Assembly: GCF_009389715.1 (NCBI RefSeq)
Contig: NC_052403.1
Coordinates: forward strand, 13,968,797 to 14,032,796
DNA: 64,000 nucleotides
Source of the DNA: Phoenix dactylifera
Lineage: Eukaryota; Streptophyta; Magnoliopsida; Arecales; Arecaceae
Direction of reading: 5' to 3'
Shown: positions 45,606-56,335 of the stretch, one piece after another
Layout of the letters: every line of letters starts with the position of its first letter
Position numbering within the stretch: position 1 is the stretch's first letter
Notes under the pieces: generated by a model
Database searches by the model: none
Seen by the model: the letters and a program-made list of their open reading frames with translations, nothing else
What the model was told of the DNA's origin: nothing
Made by a program: the position numbers and the translations under genes

Positions 45606-47912
45606 TGTGAGACACAAGGCTGAAGTCGGCAGCCCTCACCGACTTCAGCCCCGATTCAATTAGGGAAGGAGCCAGAACAGAGGATCGCGATGGCGATCCT
45701 CTCTGGCTCCTCCGGGGGTGCAAACGGGGCAAGGGCGCCGCGGGAATCCCGCGGCACCCCTTCCAGTCCATCCGCGGCCGATTCACGGCCGTGGATCTCG
45801 CTCGACCGCCGCGATTTTTGCGGCGGAGGACCGTTACGATGGGGCGATAAAACCCCATCTATTCCTTCCCCTAGGGCCACCCCGAGCCTCTCCTCCTCCT
45901 CTTTCCTCCTTCCCTCCTCCTCCTCTCCGACCGGTGTGCCTTCCCGACCGAGCGCCGCCCGGATCTCCCTCACGGCCATCCCCTGTTTCGAGATCTCCTT
46001 CCTCTTCGGAAAGCACCGCCGCCACCGCCGCTTGACCACCGGATCAAGCACCGGCGACCGAGATCTTCCTCCCACTACCTCTGCCACTGCCGGTAAGCCT
46101 CTTTTGGCCCTTTATTTCATAATTTTTCTTCTGTTTGGGCCCTAAACCGAAGTCATCCTTGGACCCTCCCTTCACGGCCGAGCCGCCGCAGCACCCTGCC
46201 GCCGGCCACGACCGCCCTACCGACAGCCGCGTCCCCCGCAAGCCGTCGGCCGGGCCACCGTCCGGCCACCTAGGCCAGCCACCCTACTGCTCTCCTTCCT
46301 CCCTCGTTTTCCCATCTCCCCTGTCCATGGGGAGATCGGGAAGGAAGAAGGCCCATTGTGGGCCGTGAGCACTTTGATGGGCCGTTGGGCCCAGTCCACT
46401 GCAGGCCCAACTTGGGCTCAGTCCGCTGCAGGCCCAACTTGGGCCCAGTCCGGTTGGGCCCAGTTGGGCAGTACCCTTGTGGGCCCAACTTGGGCCCAGT
46501 TCAGATCCGAGCCCGGAACCCGAACCCGAAACCCGAACCCATTTGGCCAATAAATGAAATTTTGCAGTTAAGCCCTTCGCAGTATATTATTTCATAAAAG
46601 AGTCTTCTGTAATTTGTATTTGATCCCTGTAGAAAAGATTTATTATATAATGGTCCCCAACTATATTTGTTTAGTCCCTTTACTCAAGCTTTATTACGGA
46701 ATGGTGCTATATAATTAAATATTGGTTCCTAAAATGAATGAACCAATTAGAAGCCAACCTTGGGGGCCCTATTGGGCCGAGTTAATGCGGGCCCATTGGG
46801 CCGTGTCCGATATGGGCCCTATCGGGCCATGCCCATTATGGGCCAACTCTGGGCCCTGTTGGGCCATGTACAATAGTATTATTATTTTTAGTTCTGCTTA
46901 GCTCTGAAATTAACAAAAAATTAATTAAATTTAAACAGGTGAATCTGATCTGCCTATCTGAAAGTAGGGATTAAGCGAGAAGAGGTAAGTAACTTAATAC
47001 TTCAAGTGTAATTTCCAAATTATTTGATAAATAGATTAAATTTTGATGAATGTTTTGTATTCTGTAAAATGGGTCAGGCATGTTAAATTTTATTTGAAAA
47101 TTATGTTGTATGCTCTGCAATCCGTAAACTATGATTGGGAAATTTATGAAATCTGTCTTTATATATATGTATTCTCAGCATGGCTATGATCTGTTCTGTT
47201 CTGTTCTGGCCCCGCCAATGGGGATTATACGTTGGACCTATCGACTTGTAATCTGTGAGGAACCGGTTTCGACACCACGCCACCGGTGATTAGAATAGTG
47301 GTTTCTGGACACCGTTTCCACCGGTGACTAACAATAGTGGTTTCTGGCACTCTGTGCAACCCATGCCACTGGGTTACGTGGCCGTAGCCTATCATGTTGA
47401 GATTCTGGTATCTGAGTTTTTGGAAAAATGATAATAAGTTTTGAAAATAGTAAAACGATGTTATTTATGATTTATTCCAGTCATTATCCTGTGTTTTGAT
47501 CTGATATGCTCTGACCCCACTTTGGAGTATTTTGTTGCTTACTGGGCTAGTGTAGCTCATTATTTTATTTTCTCTATTTTTCAGATTCAGAAGCTTGATC
47601 GCACGGGATTGTTAGATTTTTCGATGATTTTTCAGTTATTGGCATTTCAGTTAGATTAGTTTGGACATTTGAATTATGTTGGCATATGTTATTTGAATTA
47701 GTTTGGACATTTGATTTTCACTTTGGAGTATTTTGAATTATGTTACCAAATATTATTTTGGAACTCTATAAGACTGCTTTTGACCAACTTAAATAATTAT
47801 GTCATCTTTAAATATGTGTGATTGCTTTGATATGATCTGCTGCCTTACACGCCTGTGCGGTCCGCCGTGTGGACGTGCGGTGTCTGCCGCGCCTCGGGCT
47901 CGGGGCGTGACA
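45606..47912 (+). repeat. 5' LTR of the gypsy element (2307 bp)
   Basis: The first half is strongly GC-rich, the second half AT-rich. It carries a perfect 12-bp stem hairpin at 45618-45650 and two clusters of GGGCC/GGCCC words (about 46370-46510 and 46760-46870). It holds three segments absent from the 3' LTR: 46041-46052, 47095-47200 and one 39-bp unit at about 47294-47347. Confidence 0.96.
45618..45650. repeat. Perfect hairpin near the start of the gypsy LTR
   Basis: GGCTGAAGTCGG (45618-45629) and CCGACTTCAGCC (45639-45650) form a 12-bp stem with a 9-base loop, 12 bp from the LTR tip. The 3' LTR keeps the stem without a change (52789-52800 and 52810-52821) although its loop differs by one base. 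Confidence 0.9.
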
Positions 47913-47919
47913 GATTTGG

Positions 47920-47931
47920 TGGTATCAGAGC
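47920..47931 (+). other. Gypsy primer-binding site (initiator tRNA-Met)
   Basis: TGGTATCAGAGC starts seven bases after the 5' LTR, as is common in Tekay/Del elements. Confidence 0.9.
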
Positions 47932-48129
47932 TTAGGTTTCAGATTCATAGGGATTATGTTTGAAACAGTCATATTTGAGCCTAAGTTTTAAGATCCTTAG
48001 GATTCGTTGGAAAGTTGAGAGATGGGGTAGTAACTAAACAAAGGGATAATGTTCATTTGTTTTGTTAACTATTTTGTATTATTCTGTTTGGATAAATTTT
48101 TAAAATTTATATATTTTCACTGAATCAGA

Positions 48130-51100
48130 ATGCCGCCTCGCCGTGTCCGTAGCTTGAATCAGATGGTTGGGCGCTCTCGGGGAAGAGCCCCCACTAACCA
48201 AGCAGGCGAGGCATCACATAACTTAGGGCCCCAGGGTCAATCAACTCCAGAAGCTGCCGCCGGAAATCAAACTCGGATGCTCGAACTGATCGAGGAGGTC
48301 GTCGGGTTAGTATGCCAACAGAGGCAACAACCTCAACAACCAATCCAGCATGATGTTGCTCCTCCTAAGCAAAGAAGAAGTATAGCAGAATTCAAGAGAA
48401 TGGCACCTTCGACTTTTAAAGGCACTACTAGTCCTCAAGAGGCCGAAACCTGGATAGATGAAATGGAGAAATCTTTCAGGGCAATGGAGTGCACCGATGA
48501 AGAGAAGGTCAGATTTGCCACCTATATGCTTCAGGACCGAGCTCATCATTGGTGGATGTCTGTGGAGCGCACATTGGCACCCGAGCAGGAGGCACTTACC
48601 TGGCAAAGATTCCGCACAGCATTCTACTCCAAGTATTTTCCCTCCAGTCACCTGAGGGAGCTAGAGAGGAAATTTCTCAATCTGAATCAAGCAACTATGA
48701 CTGTGGATGAGTATGAGGCAGAGTTTGACAGGCTATCTCGGTTTGCTCCCACCCTCGTCATGGATGCAGAGTCCCGAAAGAGGAGATTTGAAGAAGGATT
48801 GAAGCTTCACTTACGTCGGAGTTTGGCCGCAATACACTCGACGAACTATGATGATCTGGTAGACAGGGCTAAGAATCTGAAAATATCTGGAAAGAAACAT
48901 ATGATGCCAAAGATAGGAAACAAAAGAAGAGAAGCAGAGATTATGATGCTCGCAGTGGACAGAATTCTAGCAAGACTGCAAAATCACATAACCAATCTTG
49001 GCAATCAGGGAAGCAAGGATCTTATGGAAAGACTATTCAGCAAGAGAAGCATAAGTGTGATGCATGTGGTGGTATGCATAAGACTGAACACTGTAGACGA
49101 TTATCTGGTGCTTGTTTCAGATGCGGCCAGCAGGGTCATAAGGTAGCTGAGTGTCCTCAACAGGACCTTCGATCAGTTCAGAGGTCTCAAACTATAAGAA
49201 ACCAGCAAGTGCAAGCTTCTCTTGTTCCGGCTCAGTCAGCTCAACCTTCTTCTCCTAAGCAACAGAAAGGGGGGAGACTGCGCACACAGGGTCGTATTTA
49301 TGCACTGACTCAGCAGGATGCTCAGGCATCCAACACGGTGGTGTCAGGTACATTGCCAGTTGCTTCTGTTTATGCTCATACACTATTTGATTCTGGTGCT
49401 ACGCATTCTTTTGTGTCATCTACATTTGTGCAAAAACATGACCTGCCTTGTGTGCAATTAGAGTATGATCTGCATGTTAGCACTCCTGCCGGAAGTGGGA
49501 TGATTGGTAATCAGGTCTGCAAGACTTGTCCAGTTCAGATAGTAGGTAGAGACTTGACTGCTGACTTAATAGTTATAAATATGCATGACTTTGACATAAT
49601 CCTCGGTATGGACTAGTTAGCATCACATTTTGCCACCATTAACTACCATGAAAAACGGGTAAACTTTCAGACCCAGGAGATACTGAATTCAGCTTTATGG
49701 GCAGTGGTGCATATACCTCCCCTCGAATTGTCTCAGCTATGCAAATTGAGCGACTACTTAGAAAGGGGAGTTTGGCATATATTGCCACAGTGGTTGACAC
49801 TAGACTATCAGATCAAAGATTTGAAGATATTCCAGTAGTAAATGAATACCCCCGATGTCTTTCCGGAAGACCTCCCTGGCTTGTCACCAGATAGAGAAAT
49901 TGAATTTGCAATTGATTTGATTCCCAGTACCACACCAATCTCCAAGACCCCCTATAGAATGGCTCCAGCTGAAATGAAAGAATTAAAGGAGCAGTTGCAG
50001 GATCTTCTTGATAAGGGTTTCATCAGACCTAGTGTCTCTCCTTGGGGAGCTCCAGTCTTATTTGTAAAGAAGAAGGATGGTAGCATAAGATTATGTATTG
50101 ATTACCGAGAAATAAATAGGGTAATGGTAAAGAATAAGTATCCTCTACCAAGAATAGATGACTTATTTGATCCGTTAAAGGGTGCTCAGGTATTTTCCAA
50201 AATTGATCTTCGTTCTGGGTACCATCAGTTAAAGATAAGAGCTGAAGATGTGCCAAAAACTGCTTTTCGTACTCGGTATGGGCACTATGAATTTTTGGTC
50301 ATGCCTTTTGGACTGACAAATGCCCCTGCAGCTTTTATGGATCTGATGAACAGGGTGTTTAGACCCTTTCTGGACAAATTTGTAGTGGTCTTTATTGATG
50401 ACATCTTGATCTATTCTGGAAGTCAGGCCGAGCACGAGCAGCATTTGAGGTTAGTACTGGAAACCCTAAGGCAAGAGCAGTTGTATGGTAAGTTAAAGAA
50501 AAGTGAATTTTGGCTAGACAGTGTAATGTTCCTAGGGCATGTAATATCTAAAGAGGGTATCTATGTGGATCCAAAGAAGATCGAGGCAGTGGGCAGCTGG
50601 AGCAGGCCCAATAGTGTTACTGAGATTCGCAGTTTTTTGGGCCTAGCAGGATATTACAGACGATTTGTTGAGGGTTTTTCCTCTATTGCTGCACTTTTAA
50701 CTCGACTAACTCGTAAAGAAGTTAAGTTCGAGTGGTCAGATAAATGTGAACAGAGCTTCCAGGAGCTTAAACAACGTTTGGTGTCAGCTCCCATCCTTAC
50801 CCTTCCTTCTAGTGGTGAAGGTTATACAATCTACAGTGATGCCTCAAAGAAAGGATTGGGTTGTGTGCTGATGCAGAATGATAAGGTGATTGCCTATGCT
50901 TCCCGACAATTAAAGTCATATGAGGAGAACTACCCTATTCATGATCTTGAACTTGCTGCTGTTGTGTTTGCATTAAAAATTTGGAGACATTATTTATATG
51001 GTGAATCTTGTAAGGTGTACACTGATCACAAAAGTTTGAAATATTTTTTTACCCAGAAAGAACTAAACATGAGACAGAGAAGATGGTTAGAGTTACTGAA

Positions 51101-52730
51101 GGATTATGATTTGTCTATTCATTACCATCCGGAAAAAGCTAATGTGGTAGCAGATGCACTGAGCAGAAAATCCACTGGTAGTATTGCTGCCTTACTCACC
51201 TCTCAGAGGAAAATTTTGGAAGATCTAAGAAGAGCAGAAATCGAGGTATGTTGGCATGATCCTGATGCACTTTTGGCAAACCTACGTGTCCAACCTACCT
51301 TGATAGAGAGGATCAGGATTGCTCAAGCAGATAACCCTCAGTTGCAAAAGCTTAGAAGTGATATTGAATCAGGTTCTCAATCAGAATTCAGACTTCATGA
51401 GGATGGATCATTGAGATACAGGAACAGAATTTGTATTCCAAATAACTCTGATTTAAAGAATAAAATTATGAGGGAAGCTCATAATACTGGATATACAGTG
51501 CATCCTGGGGGTACTAAGATGTATAAGGATTTGAAAGGTACATTTTGGTGGAATAATACGAAGAGAGAAATTGCACAATTTGTGGCTCGGTGTTTGACAT
51601 GTCAGCAAGTTAAAGCAGAGCATCAAAGATCGGCAGGGTTGTTGCAGCCCCTACCACTTCCTGAATGGAAGTGGGAACACATCACTATGGACTTCGTCTC
51701 CGGGTTGCCTCGCACTCCTAAAGGTTATGATGCTATATGGGTGATTGTGGACAGATTGACAATGTCGGCACACTTTTTAGCATTCAAAGTAGGAATGACC
51801 TTGGAAAAGTTTGCAGAGCTCTACATTGAACAAATAGTGAGGTTGCATGGAGTACCCGTATCCGTTGTTTCCGATAGGGACTCGTGGTTTGTATCTCACT
51901 TTTGGGGTAGTTTGCATAAAGCCTTGGGGACCACTCTGAGCTGCAGCACAGCTTTCCACCCTCAGACTGATGGCCAATCAGAAAGAACCATTTAGACCTT
52001 GGAAGATATGCTAAGAGCTTGTGTAATGGATATGAAAGGTTCTTGGGACCGTCACTTGCCTTTGGTTGAGTTTGCATATAATAACAGTTACTAGGCAAGT
52101 ATTCAAATGGCACCTTATGAGGCTCTATATGGAAGAAAGTGTAGATCACCTATTTGTTGGGATGATGTTGGTGAAAGAAAAATTATGGGCCCCGAGATTG
52201 TGCAACAAATAGTAGAGAAGATCCAGCTGATCAGGGAACGCCTCCGGATAGCTCAGAGCAGACAGAAAAGTTATGCAGATAATAGAAGAAGGGAATTGGA
52301 ATTTCAGGTCGGAGATCATGTGTTTCTGGAAGTGTCTCCTACTAAAGGGGTGATGCGATTTGGAATACGCGGAAAACTCAGTCCACGCTATGTGGGCCCC
52401 TTTGAGATTCTGGAAAGAGTAGGAGCTGTGGCATACAAATTGGCACTTCCACCTTCACTGTCTGGAGTTCACAATGTTTTTCATGTTTCCATGCTAAGAA
52501 AGTATATTCCAGATATGAGCCATGTGGTAGAAGTGGCTCCCTTGCAGCTTAGAGAAGATTTGACATATCCCGAGCAGCCTGTACGTGTGGTTGATAGAAA
52601 AGAGCAAGTGTTGAGGAGGCGCACGATTCTTTATGTTAAGATTCAGTGAAGCAATCACTCAGAACGTGAGGCTACGTGGGAGCTGGAGGACGAGATGAAG
52701 GAAAAATATCCGGATCTTTTTGCAAGCTAA
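48130..52730 (+). pseudogene. Gypsy gag-pol polyprotein with frameshifts and stops
   Basis: Start MPPRRVRSLNQ at 48130. Gag capsid (AETWIDEMEKSF, YMLQDRAHHWW) is followed by a CCHC knuckle (49113-49154), protease FDSGATHSF (Asp at 49389), RT ([37 protein letters not shown], catalytic FIDDILIYS at 50391), RNase H ([30 protein letters not shown]), integrase (zinc finger, then D-D-E in TMDFVSG, VSDRD and QSERT) and a chromodomain-type end (DRKEQVLRRRTI, EREATWELEDEM). Breaks: a 1-nt loss near 48887 between capsid and knuckle; TAG 49614-49616; a 1-nt loss near 49678 and a 1-nt gain in the C run near 49851 that compensate each other; TAG 51993-51995; TAG 52092-52094; TGA 52647-52649. The final TAA is 52728-52730. 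Stops sit where Trp or Gln is usual, fitting G-to-A and C-to-T decay. Confidence 0.95.
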
Positions 52731-52762
52731 GGTATATTAAATTTCGAGGACGAAATTTTTTT

Positions 52763-52776
52763 TTAGGGGGGGAGAA
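52763..52776 (+). other. Gypsy polypurine tract
   Basis: [21 protein letters not shown] purine run immediately before the TGTGAG start of the 3' LTR, preceded by the CGAGGACGAAATTT word common in this clade. Confidence 0.85.
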
Positions 52777-54939
52777 TGTGAGACACGAGGCTGAAGTCGG
52801 CAACCCTCACCGACTTCAGCCCCGATTCAATTAGGGAAGGAGCCAGAACAGAGGATCGCGATGGCGATCCTCTCCGGCTCCTCCGGGGGGGGGGGGGGGC
52901 AAACGGGGCAAGGGCGCCGCGGGAATCCCACGACACCCCTTCCAGTCCATCCGCGGCCGATTCACGGCCGTGGATCTCGCTCGACCGCCGCGATTTTTGC
53001 GGCGGAGGACCGTTACGATGGAACGATAAAACCCCATCTATTCCTTCCCCTAGGGCCACCCCGAGCCTCTCCTCCTCCTCTTTCCTCCTTCCCTCCTCCT
53101 CCTCTCCGACCGGTGTGCCTTCCCGACCGAGCGCCGCCCGGATCCCCCTCACGGCCATCCCCTGTTTCGAGATCTCCTTCCTCTTCGGAAAGCACCGCCG
53201 CCATCGCCGCTTGACCACCGGCGACCGAGATCTTCCTCCCACTGCCTCTGCCACTGCCGGTAAGCCTCTTTTGGCCCTTTATTTCATAATTTTTCTTCTG
53301 TTTGGGCCCTAAACCGAAGCCATCCTTGGACTCTCCCTTCACGGCCGAGCCGCCGCAGCACCCTGCCGCCGGCCACGACCGCCCTACCGACAGCCGCGTC
53401 CCCCGCAAGCCGTCGGCCGGGCCACCGTCCGGCCACCTAGGCCAGCCACCCTACTGCTCTCCTTCCTCCCTCGTTTTCCCATCTCCCCTGTCCATGGGGA
53501 GATCGGGAAGGAAGAAGGCCCATTGTGGGCCGTGAGCACTTTGATGGGCCGTTGGGCCCAGTCCACTGCAGGCCCAACTTAGGCTTAGTCCGCTGCAGGC
53601 CCAACTTGGGCCCAGTCCGGTTGGGCCCAGTTGGGCAGTACCCTTGTGAGCCCAACTTGGGCCCAGTTCAGATCCGAGCCCGGAACCCGAACCCGAAACT
53701 CGAACCCAGGCCAATAAATGAAATTTTGCAATTAAGCCCTTCGCAGTATATTATTTCACAAAAGAGTCTTCTGTAATTTGTATTTGATCCTGTAGAAAAG
53801 ATTTATTATATAATGATCTCCAACTATATTTGTTTAGTCCCTTTACTCAAGCTTTATTACGGAATGGTGCTATATAATTAAATATTGGTTCCTAAAATGA
53901 ATGAACCAATTAGAAGCCAACCTTGGGGGCCCTATTGGGCCGAGTTTATGCGGGCCCATTGGGCCGTGTCCGATATGGGCCCTATCGGGCCATGCCCATT
54001 ATGGGCCAACTCTGGGCCCTGTTGGGCCATGTACAATAGTATTATTATTTTTAGTTCTGCTTAGCTCTGAAATTAACAAAAAATTAATTAAATTTAAATA
54101 GGTGAATCTGATCTGCCTATCTGAAAGTAGGGATTAAGCGAGAAGAGGTAAGTAACTTAATACTTCAAGTGTAATTTCCAAATTATTTGATAAATAGATT
54201 AAATTTTGATGAATGTTTTGTATTCTGTAAAATGGGTCAGGCATGTTAAATTTTATTCTGTTCTGGCCCCGCCAATGGGGATTATACGTTGGACCTATCG
54301 ACTTGTAATCTGTGAGGAACCGGTTTCGACACCGCGCCACCGGTGATTAGAATAGTGGTTTCTGGCACTCTGTGCAACCTATGCCACTGGGTTACGTGGC
54401 CGTAGCCTATCATGTTGAGATTCTGGTATATGAGTTTTTGGAAAAATGATAATAAGTTTTGAAAATAGTAAAACGATGTTATTTATGATTTATTTCAGTC
54501 ATTATCCTGTGTTTTGATCTGATATACTCTGACCTCACTTTGGGGTATTTTGTTGCTTACTGGGCTAGTGTAGCTCATTATTTTATTTTCTCTGTTTTTC
54601 AGATCTAGAAGCTTGATCGCACGGGATTGGGGAGTGCGTTAGACTTTCCGATGATTTTTCAGTTATTGGCATTTCAGTTAGATTAGTTTGGACATTTGAA
54701 TTATGTTGGCATATGTTATTTGAATTAGTTTGGACATTTGATTTTCACTTTGGAGTATTTTGAATTATGTTACCAAATATTATTTTGGAACTCTATAAGA
54801 CTGCTTTTGACCTACTTAAATAATTATGTCATCTTTGAATATGTATGATTGCTTTGATATGATCTGCTACCTTACACGCCTGTGCGGTCCGCCGTGTGGG
54901 CGTGCGGCGTCTGCCGCGCCTCGGGCACGGGGCGTGACA
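52777..54939 (+). repeat. 3' LTR of the gypsy element (2163 bp)
   Basis: Relative to the 5' LTR it lacks 12, 106 and 39 bp plus small losses, and it gains a longer G run (15 G at 52885-52899) and about 9 bp near 54628. It is followed by the AAACC duplication at 54940-54944. Confidence 0.96.
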
Positions 54940-55172
54940 AAACCCTCTTGAATGGAGTATAGTCTGAAGACTTTTCTGAACATCATACGGGAATCGAGTT
55001 TTATGGAAACATCAAGCTTTATAGGCTTTTTCAGATAAGAAATTTCATTGGATTCAAGGTATCTTGTGCCATGAATTCCATTGTCAAGCTCACTCTCATT
55101 GTCTAGGCTTTTGTGTTCACAACTGTCATCCGACACTGGCTCCTTACTCTCAATCCCATCATCTCGATGCAT
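54940..55172 (-). pseudogene. Mutator-like transposase, N-terminal fragment
   Basis: The minus strand opens at 55172 with MHRDDGIESKEPVSDD, an acidic N-terminus, then IKLDSRMMFRKVFRLYSIQE, the start of the MULE DNA-binding domain. The frame runs straight into the gypsy target duplication (GGTTT on this strand) and resumes, in frame, at 45605. This fragment has no internal stop. Confidence 0.85.
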
Positions 55173-55538
55173 ATCCTTTTCTTATTAAGCTTGGAACGTT
55201 CAAACCAACTCCTCAACTATTCCTCAACCATATTTTTATCACTATCCTTTGGAATATTCATAATTAAATTTCTTTAGATTGCTAAGGACAACAAAGCTAT
55301 CAATCTCACTATCCATGCTATGTCATTGCCACTTGCCTCCTCCCCATCACTAGTTGAAATCTTGGATTTGTCATGTTTGTTTGTATTGAAAAATAATTAT
55401 TTAATATATATTCTATAGATTATATCTGCGGCAAGAGAGTATATCATTTTATATAGCAGATAAAAATCTGCATTTGAATTAAAAGAAGGAAAGCTATCAA
55501 TAATACGAATATGTTTGGCGTTACAATGTAGAAAAGTT
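55173..55538. other. Short intergenic stretch before the tRNA gene
   Basis: AT-rich DNA, perhaps the 5' part of the Mutator-like element. No coding or promoter feature can be assigned. Confidence 0.4.
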
Positions 55539-55612
55539 GGCCTATTAGCTCAGCTGGTTAGAGCGCCGTGCTAATAACGCGAAGGTCGCAGGTTCGAGAC
55601 CTGCATGGGCCA
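55539..55612 (+). tRNA. tRNA-Ile (anticodon AAU)
   Basis: It is 74 nt without CCA. Acceptor GGCCTAT pairs with ATGGGCC through one T-G wobble, and the discriminator is A. It has TAGCTCAGCTGGTTAGAGC (A box), anticodon loop CTAATAA, and T arm GCAGG-TTCGAGA-CCTGC (B box). The first anticodon-stem pair is a C-A mismatch where the usual plant gene has T-A. A T-rich stretch follows (ATTTTCTACTTATTTTTATTTTTTCC), a plausible polymerase III terminator. Confidence 0.93.
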
Positions 55613-55636
55613 ATTTTCTACTTATTTTTATTTTTT

Positions 55637-56335
55637 CCACTTAATAAAAGGACTTTCCCTTAGCTTGTTTTATTTTTTAAAAAAAAAATTTCCTTAGCTT
55701 GTTTTATTATTAATATATTTTATTTTTCCCACTTAATTAAAGAACTTTTCCATAGCTTCTTTTATTATTATTTTTTAACTTTGCTGGATTCCCTGTTTTG
55801 TGTTTACTGTTTGCAGACGACACTAATCCTTTTTTTAAATTTTTCCACTTAATAAAAGGACTTTTCTTGAGCTTGTTTTACTATTATTTTTTTAACTTTG
55901 CATGGATTCTCTGGTTTCGTGTTTACAGTTTGCGGAAGACACTCATCCTTGCTAAAGCTAAAGAGATTATATTTGCAATCTTAAATACATCCTATATTCT
56001 TTTGGAATTTTGAATGGATCTATAGGGGTGGCATCTTAATTATTGTACGTCTGTTCTAGTTTATATGGTAGCAAATCTTGGGTCTCATTTCTCTGCTCTT
56101 TTAATGGGAAGCTGGTGTCATTTCCTAGGACTTATTTGTGCCGTTTTCATTTATCAAATAAATTTCAATCTTCCTCATCTTCTTCATGGGTATACTAATA
56201 AAAGGACATTTTTTATCTTGTTTCTACTGTTCTTTAACTTTGTTGGATTCTTAGGTTTATGTTTACAGTTTGCAGAAGACACTGTCATCTCAAGGATTTT
56301 GAATGGATCTCTAGGGGTACTGCTCTAGTTTATTT
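55637..56335 (+). repeat. Degenerate repeats downstream of the tRNA gene
   Basis: Three or four imperfect copies carry CCACTTAATAAAAGGACTTT, GCTTGTTTTATTATTATTTT, TTAACTTTG-TGGATTC and GTTTACAGTTTGCAGAAGACAC-like words (near 55637, 55727, 55845 and 56190). A second word, TTTTGAATGGATCTATAGGGG, recurs near 56011 and 56297. The structure suggests serial duplication; the family was not recognised. Confidence 0.65.

Larger units (their letters stand above)
45606..54939 (+). mobile_element. Complete Ty3/gypsy LTR retrotransposon, Tekay/Del-type chromovirus, 9.3 kb, defective
   Basis: The LTRs start TGTGAGACAC and end GCGTGACA, with perfect AAACC duplications at 45601-45605 and 54940-54944. It has a tRNA-Met primer site, gag, protease, RT, RNase H, integrase and a chromodomain-like C-terminus in gypsy order, and a polypurine tract. 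LTR lengths are 2307 and 2163 bp; three short-repeat deletions plus small indels account exactly for the 144-bp gap. It lies inside a Mutator-like transposase reading frame. Frameshifts and stops disable the coding region. More LTR differences than in the copia element suggest an older insertion. Confidence 0.96.

Noticed and set aside
45656..46145. Frames of 105-151 codons in the gypsy LTR
   Set aside because: They lie in GC-rich U3, appear on both strands and are repeated in the other LTR (52763-53408). No domain is recognisable.
54867..54939. Extension of the minus-strand frame 54867-55172 into the gypsy LTR
   Set aside because: The residues after the target duplication come from the LTR end and are not part of the transposase.
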